Under the pieces are notes generated by a model. The model did not search any database and had not been told where the DNA came from. It saw only the letters and a program-made list of their open reading frames with translations. A stretch of DNA of 64,000 nt, from positions 31,030,519 through 31,094,518 of the forward strand of contig CM055101.1 in the NCBI GenBank assembly GCA_029204225.1, read 5' to 3'. Positions within the stretch are counted from its first letter, which is position 1, and the number at the start of each line of letters is the position of its first letter. Positions 11,329 through 21,287 of this stretch are shown piece by piece. The DNA is from Diphasiastrum complanatum (lineage: Eukaryota; Streptophyta; Lycopodiopsida; Lycopodiales; Lycopodiaceae). Both the position numbers and the translations under genes were made by a program.

Positions 11329-11444
11329 GGATGAGTAACGAATTTGATTAACATGCCATTCCAAGCGTAGAGCGTAACAAAAACTAGGATGATTAACGAA
11401 TCCGATCAACATGCCATTTCAATTGTAGAGTACAAGAAAAGCTT
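11329..11444. repeat. 58-bp direct tandem repeat
   Basis: Two copies of a 58-bp unit (11329-11386, 11387-11444) starting ggatga(g/t)taacgaat, diverged at about a dozen places. They lie between the possible Helitron 3' end and the GIY-YIG stop codon. Confidence 0.8.
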
Positions 11445-11518
11445 GGTAAAGTCAGACAAAGAGTAACATGAATTGAAGCTACCAAATATTTACAAACAAA
11501 TGTTTTTTTGAAGTTTTC

Positions 11519-11950
11519 TCATATGCATGATCGTCGTTTTAGGTACCAATATTTGCGCGAGCCTGAAGGGTGACCAGCCAAGTTGTTGCAAAGTTTCATG
11601 TTCTCAGATTTGTACATTTTGATATAAAAGTTCTCTAATCTATTTGCAATTGGACGATCTTCGACAATTTCTAGTATGTCACCATGAAAGGCATAAAAAA
11701 AACTAGAATGTGTCTTGGACAAAAGCATTTTTTTGGGTGGCTTTCGAGCGTGTTCTTGCATACGCCTTTTGAAGTCGGTAGTTTGTCCAATGTAAACCAA
11801 CTTGATGACACACGATGCTATTTTGTATAGTGTGATGTGCTTGTTTGTGGCCTTTTTGAAGGTGGAGGCGAGGGGTCCTACAAGAAAGATGTCTTCTTCA
11901 CTATGAAGTTCTTCATGGTGGAACCAGATTCGTGTGGAATTGAAGAACAT
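11519..11950 (-). CDS. GIY-YIG nuclease domain of the Helitron
   Basis: 143 codons on the minus strand, ending TGA-type at 11519. Residues 41-67 hold the family signature: L-Y at 41-42 (the GIY half), V-Y-I-G-Q-T at 52-57, K-R-R-M-Q-E-H at 61-67 with the catalytic arginine and histidine positions, and N-R-L-E-N-F-Y-I at 103-110 with the metal-binding glutamate. These are the residues needed for single-strand DNA cleavage in known GIY-YIG enzymes. The region is open and better kept than the helicase. It sits directly behind the Helitron helicase on the same strand. Its frame is not continuous with the preceding exon (11974-12033) by any GT-AG splice I could find, so a frameshift, another exon or a separate gene remain possible. 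Confidence 0.8.
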   Translation of the reverse strand: MFFNSTRIWFHHEELHSEEDIFLVGPLASTFKKATNKHITLYKIASCVIKLVYIGQTTDFKRRMQEHARKPPKKMLLSKTHSSFFYAFHGDILEIVEDRPIANRLENFYIKMYKSENMKLCNNLAGHPSGSRKYWYLKRRSCI

Positions 11951-11973
11951 AGATTATAGTTTTGCATGCATAC

Positions 11974-12945
11974 CTCGATGCTAGAAGATGGTGGTTGAGT
12001 TGTTTGTTGCAAAATTTGGAGATCCATGGGCTGCTATTTGTCAGTATGCAATGAATTTCTAGATGCACAAAAAATTGCATGCATAACATAACGTAATTTA
12101 GAGTTGTTGCAAATTGCAAACCTGTGAATCAATTGATGTAATAGTTGGTGTGTCAAGGATCTCTCTCTCGAGGATTTTCAACACAAAATCAATGGAGATT
12201 GGGCCATCAATGAGGCGCACTCCTGTTTCTGAGATGTGCCCAAGCTGCCTGCCAAGATCATTTTGAATAGCATTCAATTCTGCGCAAGTCATCCCTCGCC
12301 AATCAGAAATTGCAATATTATATCCAAAGTAAAAATTCCGGATCGCATAATATCCCTTGTCACAGTGGGCATAGCAGTTCGATTTGTTTGTATTGATCTT
12401 GGAATTGAAATCGCAAACAACTTGTAAAAATGCTTTAGAAATCTTGAAAACAGAACATGGAAAGCATGACATTTTCTTAAGATGAAAATGTTAATAACAA
12501 ACACCATAAAAAAATGTGTACAAAAAGAAAAGAAATACAAGTTTGTACCTTCTATGGGATCTCCATGATGTTGATGCACGTAAGCTTCTCTAGCATGTTT
12601 TTGCTATGTAATAAAGGTGCTCATTGTGTAGCTGCTATGGAAGCCATTTTTGTATTCGTTCGGTTCAGTCCCACATGCATTCAAGAGAAACATCTGTTCT
12701 GTGGAGGAATAAATACGTACCTCATCAAGTTGCTCAGAGGTCACAAGTTGTGATGTTCTTGTTTCCTCTTTCAGTTTCCGAAATAGCTATCAAAGAATTT
12801 GGGAATATCAATCGTTGTGACAGAATAGAAAGCAAAAAAGCTATGCATATATTTTTTTGGGACATTCAAATGTACGCGAACGAACAAAAAGGAAACAATG
12901 TACCTCTTCCGCCTCTGTAAATTCATGTGTTGCCATGTTGATGAC
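11974..12945 (-). CDS. Helitron C-terminal spliced exons (proposed)
   Basis: Five short exons on the minus strand, each bounded by AG and GT: 12945-12904 (42 bp), 12765-12721 (45), 12603-12549 (55), 12420-12122 (299) and 12033-11974 (60). Introns are about 90-140 bp. The phases are consistent: 42 and 45 are multiples of three, 55 plus 299 restore frame, 60 keeps it. The first joins in phase to the helicase end through a donor at 13125 (GTAAGC). The 299-bp exon has a C-Y-A-H-C-D-K-G-Y-Y motif and a W-R-G-M-T-C-A-E-L-N stretch; I do not recognise the domain. The 60-bp exon is Q- and S-rich like a linker. Splicing is inferred from sequence only. Confidence 0.5.
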
Positions 12946-13099
12946 CTGTTTTCAAACAAAAGGGAAAAATGGCAAAGCATGTGCTTTATATATGGAACAC
13001 ATAAAATAAATACGGAAAACAAATTTAAGAAAGCGCACGCACCTGATTCAATGCCATGAAAGGCATGACATCAAAGTTGTATTGATAGGTGGAAATTAC

Positions 13100-14705
13100 A
13101 TTGATGAAATGGTTTCTTTGCTTACAATACGTGGTATTGGATCAAAATCGTCAGGAGTCAATTTACATGTGATGAATATGTGTTCTCGTTTGGTGACTCG
13201 AGACAGCATCACATACATTAGGCCTGGGCTGAATGTTTTTGAATGTCAAGTATGGCGGTGCCATGGATCCTTGTGCCTTGGGATTTATGGGCTGTGATAG
13301 CATATGCCAATGTCAGCGGGAAGGTACACTTATAGTAGGTTTTCGAATCGTATCTAATTTTTTGCACTATGGATGGAGTGATTTTTATTTTTTTACTGGT
13401 TGCATCGTGCTGTATCGTAATAGAGTCTATTTCCTTGCCATTTTTGGACCACATGAAGTCTTCAATTGTTCCCGTTGCTCCATTCACAACTCCATTTTGT
13501 ATGTCCAAATTTGAAAGAATCATTATCTTTGCATTCTTGGCAATTTCTTCTAGTTGGTGGAATGTACGATCTTCAAGCCATGATTTCAAGTCCGTGTTGT
13601 CTGTTGCATTTGTTTTCACGGGCACTTTTGTAATGTCATTTTCTTAAAAGATTTTTTGCAATGCATATTTGTTATATTTTCTTACATTTTCTTTGTGTGT
13701 CCATATGATAGTGACATCAGAGTTGATCATTTGGAAGAGCTGGTCTTCTAGAACAATTTGTGTGATTAATGTATTGTCAATCTCTTGAAATGTGGGTTTT
13801 CAAAATCTTATCGTGTTCAAAAATGATAGGTACAAGGTGTCAGATGAATGTCTAATCGAGTGACTCAAATGCATTTGAGTAGCCATTTTCCAATATGCAG
13901 ATGTCAAAATGTGTCATATTGAGCATAGACTTTTTGTTCGATGTTTGCATATTGCTGGCAATTGCGCATGATCACCGACTAATAATAGAATATGATTTTC
14001 AAAAGGCGCATTGCATGGGGTGGATTTCATTTGATTTATTTGATGCACAACAAGCCACAATGTTTGTGCGGTCATCATGGACATCTCATCGATAATGATA
14101 TATTCAGCAGCAAGTATTGTTCGAAAATGTATGTCAGTTGGCATTAAATTTTGTACGTATAAGCCATTGACAGGGATGGAAAACATGTTGTGCATTGTTG
14201 TTGCACGTTTGCTAAGTCTTGATGCAGCGGCACCAGTAGTAGCACAAAGCAGCACAGATCTGTTCATTATGTCAAATGAGTATGCTAGATACTTTATAAA
14301 ATGTGTTTTTCCACTTCCAGGTGTACCTGAAAGCACAAAAATAACTGAAGTTTCTGATATCAAAAGTGAGTAGATATTTTCTTGTTCCATTGTCAACGAG
14401 GTATTTCCAAAAGATTCAAATTCGTGTACAATACCCAATGCATCCTTGGTATCTTTCACCAAAGATGTCACATTGTCATCCACTTGTTCAGATACAAATT
14501 GAAATAGAGGGTCACACACAAATGATTTGTATTGCAATAGAATGTTCAAGATCTGTTGTCGCTGCTCATCTTGAAGCATCTGTTTATTTGTATAATCCTC
14601 ACCATGGCATTCAATATCTTTTTCGCTTCAAATGATATCACACAAAATGCATTCCGTGTAATAAGATCCATCTTTGTTGACGGAGCTCAGAAGCTCTCTT
14701 TCTTT
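13100..14705 (-). pseudogene. Helitron Pif1-type helicase domain
   Basis: Minus strand. ORF 14579-13914 contains Walker A G-T-P-G-S-G-K-T, a C-A-T-T-G-A-A-A motif, the Walker B I-I-I-D-E-M-S-M-M and L-L-L-V-G-D-H-A-Q-L-P-A, all typical of SF1B Pif1 helicases. ORF 13625-13218 carries the second half: N-G-V-V-N-G-A-T-G-T-I and F-P-L-T-L-A-Y-A-I-T-A-H-K-S-Q-G. Motif VI (L-M-Y-V-M-L-S-R-V-T) is at 13215-13180, one frame off. Breaks: stops between 13914 and 13625, and a frameshift near 13220. In Helitrons this domain unwinds donor DNA behind Rep. Confidence 0.9.
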
Positions 14706-15306
14706 TCAAAATTCGCATTTTTCCAACCTAATATTAAAAAAAAATTCCTTCACTTGATATGCTGGATGGTAATTTGTGAATCTGACTATTCTATTGTTCT
14801 TGTATAGATAGTATCCTAGCTGATCAATATATAGTTCTTTTTGAAGAGATCTTTTCTTTTTGGTCACAACAAATTGATGCCAATAGTTACAAAAAGTAAT
14901 GTTTTTGAGGACTTCAGGTCTGTGCGTGTAGATATCAATTGGATGCAACAGGATTGTGTTGTTAAAACTGACAAATTTGTGATGCAATTCTGGTGGTGAA
15001 CTATCGATGTATTGGATCGCTTCATTTCTCTTGATGATAGGGATTTGCAAACACATGAAACTAATTTCTGGTAATGATATCAGTTTTGTCAAAACATAAC
15101 TAGATATCAATGTCAACACATTTTCGTCTGAATGATTCAATCCTATTCTTTTGGCATCAGCAGCATTCAGATTCAATGATCCTATAGGTTCTGATTTCAT
15201 CGCATATTTCAAAACATAGTATGACCAACCCGTGTTTGTAATTCGTTGTAGATTCATGTGTGCTTGCCATAGTAAAAGCACTGTTGGGTGATAGGGTACC
15301 ACATTT
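14706..15306 (-). pseudogene. Helitron Rep C-terminal part
   Basis: Minus strand, continuing Rep after copia C. It begins N-V-V-P-Y-H-P-T-V-L-L-L-W-Q-A-H and has S-Y-Y-V-L-K-Y-A-M-K, the two-tyrosine catalytic motif of Helitron Rep (Y-x-x-K-Y). The rest leads toward the helicase: L-P-E-I-S, Y-x-D-S-x-P and a Y-x-x-R-P-x-x-L pattern. Positions 15302-15306 (cattt) are the target duplication of copia C. The ATG at 15356 lies inside the copia LTR and is not a real start. Confidence 0.88.
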
Positions 15307-15995
15307 TGTGAAAAGTACAGTACTAAGGACCATAAATGGATATTTGAATGATCCACAAGGTGATTGTATGCTTGTTAAACAATCTATCAGAAACTAGTCA
15401 TCAGAAAACAAGATCTAGTTTAGCAGCTTGATAGGAATCAAGTAGAGACAATTAAAGCATTGATCAATTAGTATAATCCAACTCACACGTGTGGAAATAA
15501 GGCTGTAGTACGGCCTGTAGACAATGTTTACAAAGTGCCAAAGCTGGGTTTCATTGGAAAAATAGAGTAATCACCATACAATGAGAGGAAACTCGAGTTT
15601 CTCCTTGAGGCTCCAAAAAGTTTCTATCTTCTCACTATGGAGAATGGGAATACATAGTAAAACACACTTCCTTTGCAAAGTTAGGTGAAAATCCAGCATG
15701 TAATAAGGAAGTAGACTCCACTTTCTTGCCCTAATGTGAAAACCCTAGCCTAGATCCAAGAGTCATGCTTGATAGGTGCATGGTAGGTACAAATCTCATC
15801 ATAAATCATGGTCTAGATCCTACAAAGTAGGAATCACTACCAAATAGACACAACCACTCCTCTTGACTCGTGGTAACCTACTTTAGGTGTGTATGTACAA
15901 GTGGCACTTTGTCCATTGAAGTAACCAACAAACAATATTGACAAAATGTACAATATTCTACATGGCTAGATTTGCCAATGTAGGCAATTTTCACA
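15307..15995 (-). repeat. copia C 3' LTR
   Basis: Carries a CACACGTGTG palindrome with a G-box core at 15484-15493. Confidence 0.95.
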
Positions 15996-17115
15996 CTCCT
16001 CCTCAAATCTAGCCTTGGAGATCACAATGCTTTTATCAATAACTCCAATTGAAGATCTAAGCTTGACAAATGAATCTTTAGGTAAAGGTTTAGTAAACAA
16101 ATCAGCCAAGCAACTTGATGATGGCACGTGTTGGAACTTTTTCCCTCACGAAATGATAAGCAATTTTGATGTGTTTGCTCCTTGCATGGAATGTAAGACT
16201 AGTTGCAAGTGATTGGGCTGATTGGTTGTCACAATAGATGATAGGGATCTCCTCCTCCATGACATGAAGCTCCACCAATAGCCTTTTGAGCCACAAGACC
16301 TCCTTGCATGTTGATGTCAAGGCCTTGTATTCGGATTCTGTGGAAGATAGGGAGATGGTATCTTGCTTTTTGGAAAGCCATGATACTACTCCATCACATA
16401 GAAAGGTGGCAAAGGCACTTGTTGATCTTCTATCCACTTTGTCACCTGCAAAATCTGAGTCACTATAGGCTCTTAAGCCAAGATTAGTTCCTCTATACAA
16501 AATACCAAAATTCTTAGTGAATGAAATGTATCTAAGAACTCTTTTGGCCATCTTCCAATGTGAAACTAGAGGACTTTGCATGAATTGGCTCAACTTTCCA
16601 CCACTATAACTAAGATCAGGTCTAGTTATAGCTAAATAGATCAAGGAGCCAATAAGCCTTCTATATAATGTGATGTCCTCAAAGGATGCTTCATCACAAC
16701 CAATATATGCTTTTACATGTTGCTCCATTGGTGTCTCAATGCCTTTACAATTATTCATTCCAAATCTATCTAGGATGGATGTAGCATATTTAGATTGACA
16801 AATGAAGCTAAAATCACATCCTCTAATAACCTCTACTCCAAGAATGAAGCTCAATAGGCCGAGATCTACCATCTTAAACTCTTTTGCTAAAGCAATTTTT
16901 ACATCTCTAATTCCATCTAGATCATTACCACTCAAGATAATGTCATCTACATACAAAACAAGAATAATGATCATGCCATCATGAAAACTTATATACAATG
17001 ATGGATCATAAGCACTCATTACAAAATTGATGGAAATGAGAAAAGAGTTTAGCCTAGAGTACCATGCTCTAGGTGCTTGCTTGAGCCCATAAAGGCTCTT
17101 CTTCAAAAAGCACAC
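15996..17115 (-). pseudogene. copia C reverse transcriptase end and RNase H
   Basis: Minus strand; ORF 17115-16102 has 337 codons. Y-G-L-K-Q-A-P-R-A-W-Y opens it, L-Y-V-D-D-I-I-L-S-G is the RT active site near residue 55, then G-S-L-I-Y-L, Y-S-D-S-D-F-A-G-D and S-L-S-S-T-E-S-E-Y-K-A-L of RNase H. A frameshift near 16110 separates the final A-D-L-F-T-K-P-L-P tail (about 16050-16100), which ends near the polypurine tract. A frameshift near 17110 separates it from the upstream RT. Confidence 0.92.
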
Positions 17116-18067
17116 CTTTCCTTCATGCTTTGCCTTGATGAAGCCTCGGGTTGCCTCATGTAGATCTCTTCCTCCAAATAACCATTGAGGAATGCATTTG
17201 TGAAGTCAAGTTGGAATAGCTCCCAATTGAAGGTTGTAGCAAGACTAATGATCAACCTGATAGTAACAAGCTTAGCCACAGGAGCAAAAGTCTCATCATA
17301 GTTAATGCCTTTGGTTTGTAAAAAACCTTTGGAAACAAGCCTAGCTTTATGCTTGCTTATTGATCCATCTTGATTATACTTCAATCTAAACACCCACTTG
17401 CAATCAAGAGGTTTCTTCCCTTGAGGAAGATCCACAAGATCCCAAGTATGATTCTCAATAAGAGCATCATACTCTACTTGCATAGCATCCATCCAACTTT
17501 TAGACTTACAAGCATCTTCATAGCATGTTGGCTCATCTAACATTGAAGTAAGAAAGGTGTAATATGTGAAATATGATGAGCCTTCTCTTTGATCACCTTG
17601 ACCATCATAGGTGAGCCTCAATGTCTCGGATCTTGCCCTTGTAGATCTTCTTGGAGTTCTTGGAGTTCTTGGAGTTCTTGCATCTTGAGGTGGATCCTCA
17701 AGTTCTTCTTCACTTGGAAGCTCCTCCTCCATCCTAGCATGATCCTTGGCATCAAGATGATTAGTAGCATTATCATCCAAATCACAAGCATGTCCTTCAT
17801 CAAAAATAACATCCCTACTCACTATCACCTTGCTAGTGATGGGATTGAAGACTCTATAACCTTTTCTATTCTCACCATATCCCACAAAGATGCCTTTGAT
17901 GGATGTTGCATCATCCTTCCTTCTCTTATCCAAGGATTTGTGTACATAGCAAGTGGATCCAAAAACTTTGAGATCTTTGAGATTGGGCTTCTCTCCAAAT
18001 AGAGCTTCAAATGGTGTGATTCCTCCAATGGCTTAGTTTGGCAATCTATTGCACAAATAGTTAGCAC
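17103..18067 (-). pseudogene. copia C integrase end and RT start
   Basis: Minus strand. ORF 17933-17103 starts in the integrase C-terminal region (G-I-F-V-G-Y-G-E-N-R-K-G-Y-R-V-F), passes a T-P-R triplet repeat near 17650-17680 and enters RT: W-D-L-V-D-L-P, C-K-W-V-F-R-L-K-Y, K-A-R-L-V-S-K-G-F and D-F-T-N-A-F-L-N-G. A TAA at about 18033 breaks the link to the integrase core. The repeat comes from a run of ggagttctt units. Confidence 0.9.
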
Positions 18068-18400
18068 AAGTTATTGCTTCACCCCAAAATGGTTTGGATA
18101 GAGAAGCATCCAGCCTTAAGGCCTTAGCACACTCACAAAGAAATCTATTTCTTCTCTCACTCACTCCATTTTGTTGAGGGGTGTATGGACATGACAACTC
18201 CCTCTTTATGCCATTAGAACTACAAAAGTCAATCAACTTATTGGAGATATATTCAACTCCATTATCACTCCTTAATACCTTAATCTTGGTACTAAGTTGA
18301 TTTTCTACCAAAGTCTTGAACTTTACAAAAGAATGAAACACCATTGATTTGCTAGACAAGAGGTACATCCAACAAAATCTAGAATAGTCATCAATGAAGA
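18033..18400 (-). pseudogene. copia C integrase core
   Basis: Minus strand, ORF 18368-18033. Contains V-L-R-S-D-N-G-V-E-Y with the second catalytic aspartate and Y-T-P-Q-Q-N-G-V-S-E-R with the catalytic glutamate, followed by F-W-G-E-A-I. A frameshift near 18400 separates it from the preceding part. It is the cDNA-joining enzyme of the family. Confidence 0.9.
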
Positions 18401-19117
18401 TTACATAGTACTTGGCACACCATTAGACTCATGTGAAAAACTATGAACCTCCGAATGGATGAGTTCAAGGGGAGAGTTTGATCTTGATGTAGATCTTGAG
18501 AAGGGTAGTTTGTGAGCCTTTGAGAGGCTGCATGCTTCACATCTCTTCCCACACTTTGACAAATGCTTGGGGAGTCCAACTGCAAGCTCCTTTGTAGCCA
18601 TAGATTCCATGGCTTTGTAGTTGGGGTGGCCCAACCTTTTGTGCCACAGTTCCACCTTTGATAGCTCCACCTTTTCCAAGTTAACACTCTCCACTGCAAT
18701 ATTAGCATCAAGCTTAAACAATCTACCTTGCTTAAAGCCTTTGGCTATACATTCATCATTTCTAAGGATGGAACAAACTCCCTGCTTAAATTGTACATCT
18801 AGGCCATTATCCATTAAGTGGCCAACACTAAGCAAATTTTTGGTTAACTTAGGAACATAAAGAACATTATCTAGATTCATCCTTTTGGATGATCCCACAT
18901 ACAAGGGAATTGTTCCTATTTCACTTATCTTACATTCTTGACTACTTGCAGTATAGATTGATCTATGTAAGTCATTGTAAGAAAGTAAGGTGGAGAATAT
19001 GTCCTTTTGATATGTCATGTGGGAACTTGCCCCACTATCAATCCACCAAGAATCATTGGTGTTGCTCTTGGATGATGGTGGTTTGTTGGAAACCATCAAG
19101 GATGACTCTTCATCCAA
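18401..19117 (-). pseudogene. copia C protease and integrase zinc domain
   Basis: 238 codons. The aspartic protease motif S-W-W-I-D-S-G-A-S-S-H-M-T is at residues 24-36. GAG-pre-integrase L-W-H-K-R-L-G-H-P-N-Y follows near 158, then the zinc-binding C-G-K-R-C-E-A-C pattern. It continues the zinc-knuckle frame upstream across one TAG near 19127. Confidence 0.9.
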
Positions 19118-19126
19118 CTCTTCCTC

Positions 19127-19965
19127 CTAATGTGCAATGTTGCTTTGTTTGCCCTCTTGTGCCTTCTTATTTTTGAGACATTCTGATGCAAAATGTCCTT
19201 TCTTTCCACAGAAAAAACATTTGTACTTGGACTTGTCTTTGATCTTGCCCTTTGAGCTTGAAGCCTCATCCTCCTCCTTGGTCTCCTTGAAGTGCTTCTT
19301 CTTGTCATTGGTCTTCTTCTTGCTTTTGAATGAGAAATTAGCTTTCTCATCACCATCCTGCAGAGAAATAGCATTCATTCTTGCATTGGTATGCAACATC
19401 CTACACTCTTCAGCTACTAATACACTTGTAGCTTTTCTATAGTAGGCAAAGTGTCTTGGATTGCAAAGCTTTGGACCAAATTTGTAAAGCCACTCCCTAG
19501 ACCATTTAGGACAATCTGAACAAGCTCACTATCTTGAATCTTCTCTCCAATGGAAGCTAACTCCCTATTAAGAGACTTGATTCTTAGCACATAATCTTGT
19601 GCACTCTCATCACTCCTCTTCATGCTTTGTAGAATCTGATTCCTAAGCATGAGAACCCTCGAAGTGTTACTAGACTCATAGATAGATTTTAAAGATTCCC
19701 AAGCCTCTTTAGCACTCTTACATGATGATACTTCCCTTAAAAGATCATTGCTTACATTCATCTTAATACAGTGAAGTGCAAGCCTAGACCTCTTCTTGTA
19801 TCTCACTAATTCCTGTGCACCTAGAGGTTCATCTTCATCATCTATTAGAAACTCATAAAGATCCTGGAGCACCATTAGTGACTCCATCCTCACTTTCCAA
19901 ATAGTATAATTGGTAGAATTTAACCTCTCACTAGCTTCTAGAAGGTAGGCTCCCACTGATCCCAT
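19127..19965 (-). pseudogene. copia C gag and zinc knuckle
   Basis: Minus strand. Gag ORF 19965-19417 (182 codons) starts MGSVGAYLLEASERLNS and has N-Y-T-I-W-K-V-R-M, S-A-K-E-A-W-E-S-L and L-N-G-L-G-S-G-F motifs of UBN2 gag. A frameshift near 19410 leads to ORF 19399-19127 with the CCHC knuckle CFFCGKKGHFASEC after a lysine-rich stretch. The ATG at 19965 is the first good start after the leader 19966-20584. Confidence 0.92.
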
Positions 19966-20584
19966 CTTACTAACAAGATTCTACACACAAGATATAGATT
20001 TGTTTGTACCTGAAACTCACAAAGGTTTCTAACTTGAAGTGTTTCACTTAAATGTTGACTTCTATTCCAACAAATGGATTTTTAATCATAGTTCTATCAC
20101 TCCCTCACAAGCTGGAATGAAGATAAGATGAGATGAGAACTACACTCAAGCAAATCTTGCCAATCTTGGCTATTCTTGGACAAAAACTGACTCTATCTCT
20201 CTCATTCACTTTGATGTACTTTCAAGACCTGGTTTCCACTTTAAGAAGGTCTGAAATCAGCCTAGATTAATTAGTTTTCATGAAACAAATTCAAAACTAA
20301 TCAATCGCAAGTAATCTTGGTAGCTTATTCTAGGATTTGCACCAAAAATCACATCAAACTGACACCAGATAAATTTTCTATGATCCAATTAATATGGGTT
20401 ATTAAATGCTGGTTCAGAGATTTCCACACGTGTGAACAGTACGGATTTTGATCCTGAAAAAGTTTGGGATCAAATCCCCTCACCAAAACCTGGATATCAG
20501 CTCGCCCTTCCAATACTAGCTTTTTGCACCAAAACCTGCTAAAACTGGATTAGATTCAAACACAGATCAATGGCCTTGTACTTG

Positions 20585-21287
20585 GCTCTGATACCATGTG
20601 AAAAGTATAGTACTAAGGACCATAAATGGATCTTTGAATGATCCACAAGGTGATTGTATGCTTGTTAAACAATCTATCAGAAACTAGTCATCAGAAAACA
20701 AGATCTAGTTTAGCAGCTTGATAGGAAACAAGTAGAGACAATCAAAGCATTGATCAATTAGTATAATCCAACTCCACACGTGTGGAAATAAGGCTGTAGT
20801 ACGGCCTGTAGATAGTGTTTACAAAGTGCCAAAGCTGGGTTTCATTGGAAAAATAGAGTAATCACCATACAATGAGAGGAAACTCGAGTTTCTCCTTGAG
20901 GCTCCAAAAAGTTTCTATCTTCTCACTATGGAGAATGGGAATACATAGTAAAACACACTTCCTTTGCAAAGTTAGGTGAAAATCCAGCATGTAATAAGGA
21001 AGTAGACTCCACCTTCTTGCCCTAATGTGAAAACCCTAGCCTAGATCCAAGAGTCATGCTTGGTAGGTGCATGGTAGGTACAAATCTCATCATAAATCAT
21101 GGTCTAGATCCTACAAAGTAGGAATCACTACCAAATAGACACAACCACTCCTCTTGACTCGTGGTAACCTAATTTAGGTGTGTATGTACAAGTGGCACTT
21201 TGGCCATTGAAGTAACCAACAAACAATATTGACAAAATGTACAATATTCTACATGGCTAGATTTGCCAATGTAGGCAATTTTTCACA
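20585..21287 (-). repeat. copia C 5' LTR with primer-binding site
   Basis: 20585-20596 reads gctctgatacca, reverse complement of the tRNA primer site, flush with the LTR start at 20597. A CACACGTGTG palindrome lies at 20775-20784 in the LTR and another at 20425-20434 in the leader. Confidence 0.95.

Larger units (their letters stand above)
15307..21287 (-). mobile_element. Ty1/copia element C, near full length
   Basis: 5,981 bp with LTRs 15307-15995 and 20597-21287 (TGTGAAAA...TTTCACA) and target duplication cattt at 15302-15306 and 21288-21292. PBS is at 20585-20596, polypurine tract at 15996-16010. By eye the LTRs differ at about a dozen positions over 690 bp, so this is the youngest datable insertion here. 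The polyprotein order is gag, zinc knuckle, protease, integrase, RT, RNase H. It is broken by a few frameshifts and stops. It sits in the Helitron Rep gene. Confidence 0.95.

Noticed and set aside
11519-11950. GIY-YIG as part of a Penelope element
   Set aside because: No Penelope-type reverse transcriptase lies near it; the only neighbour on the strand is the Helitron helicase.
17589-18002. 137-codon plus-strand ORF
   Set aside because: Shadow of the copia C integrase/RT on the opposite strand.
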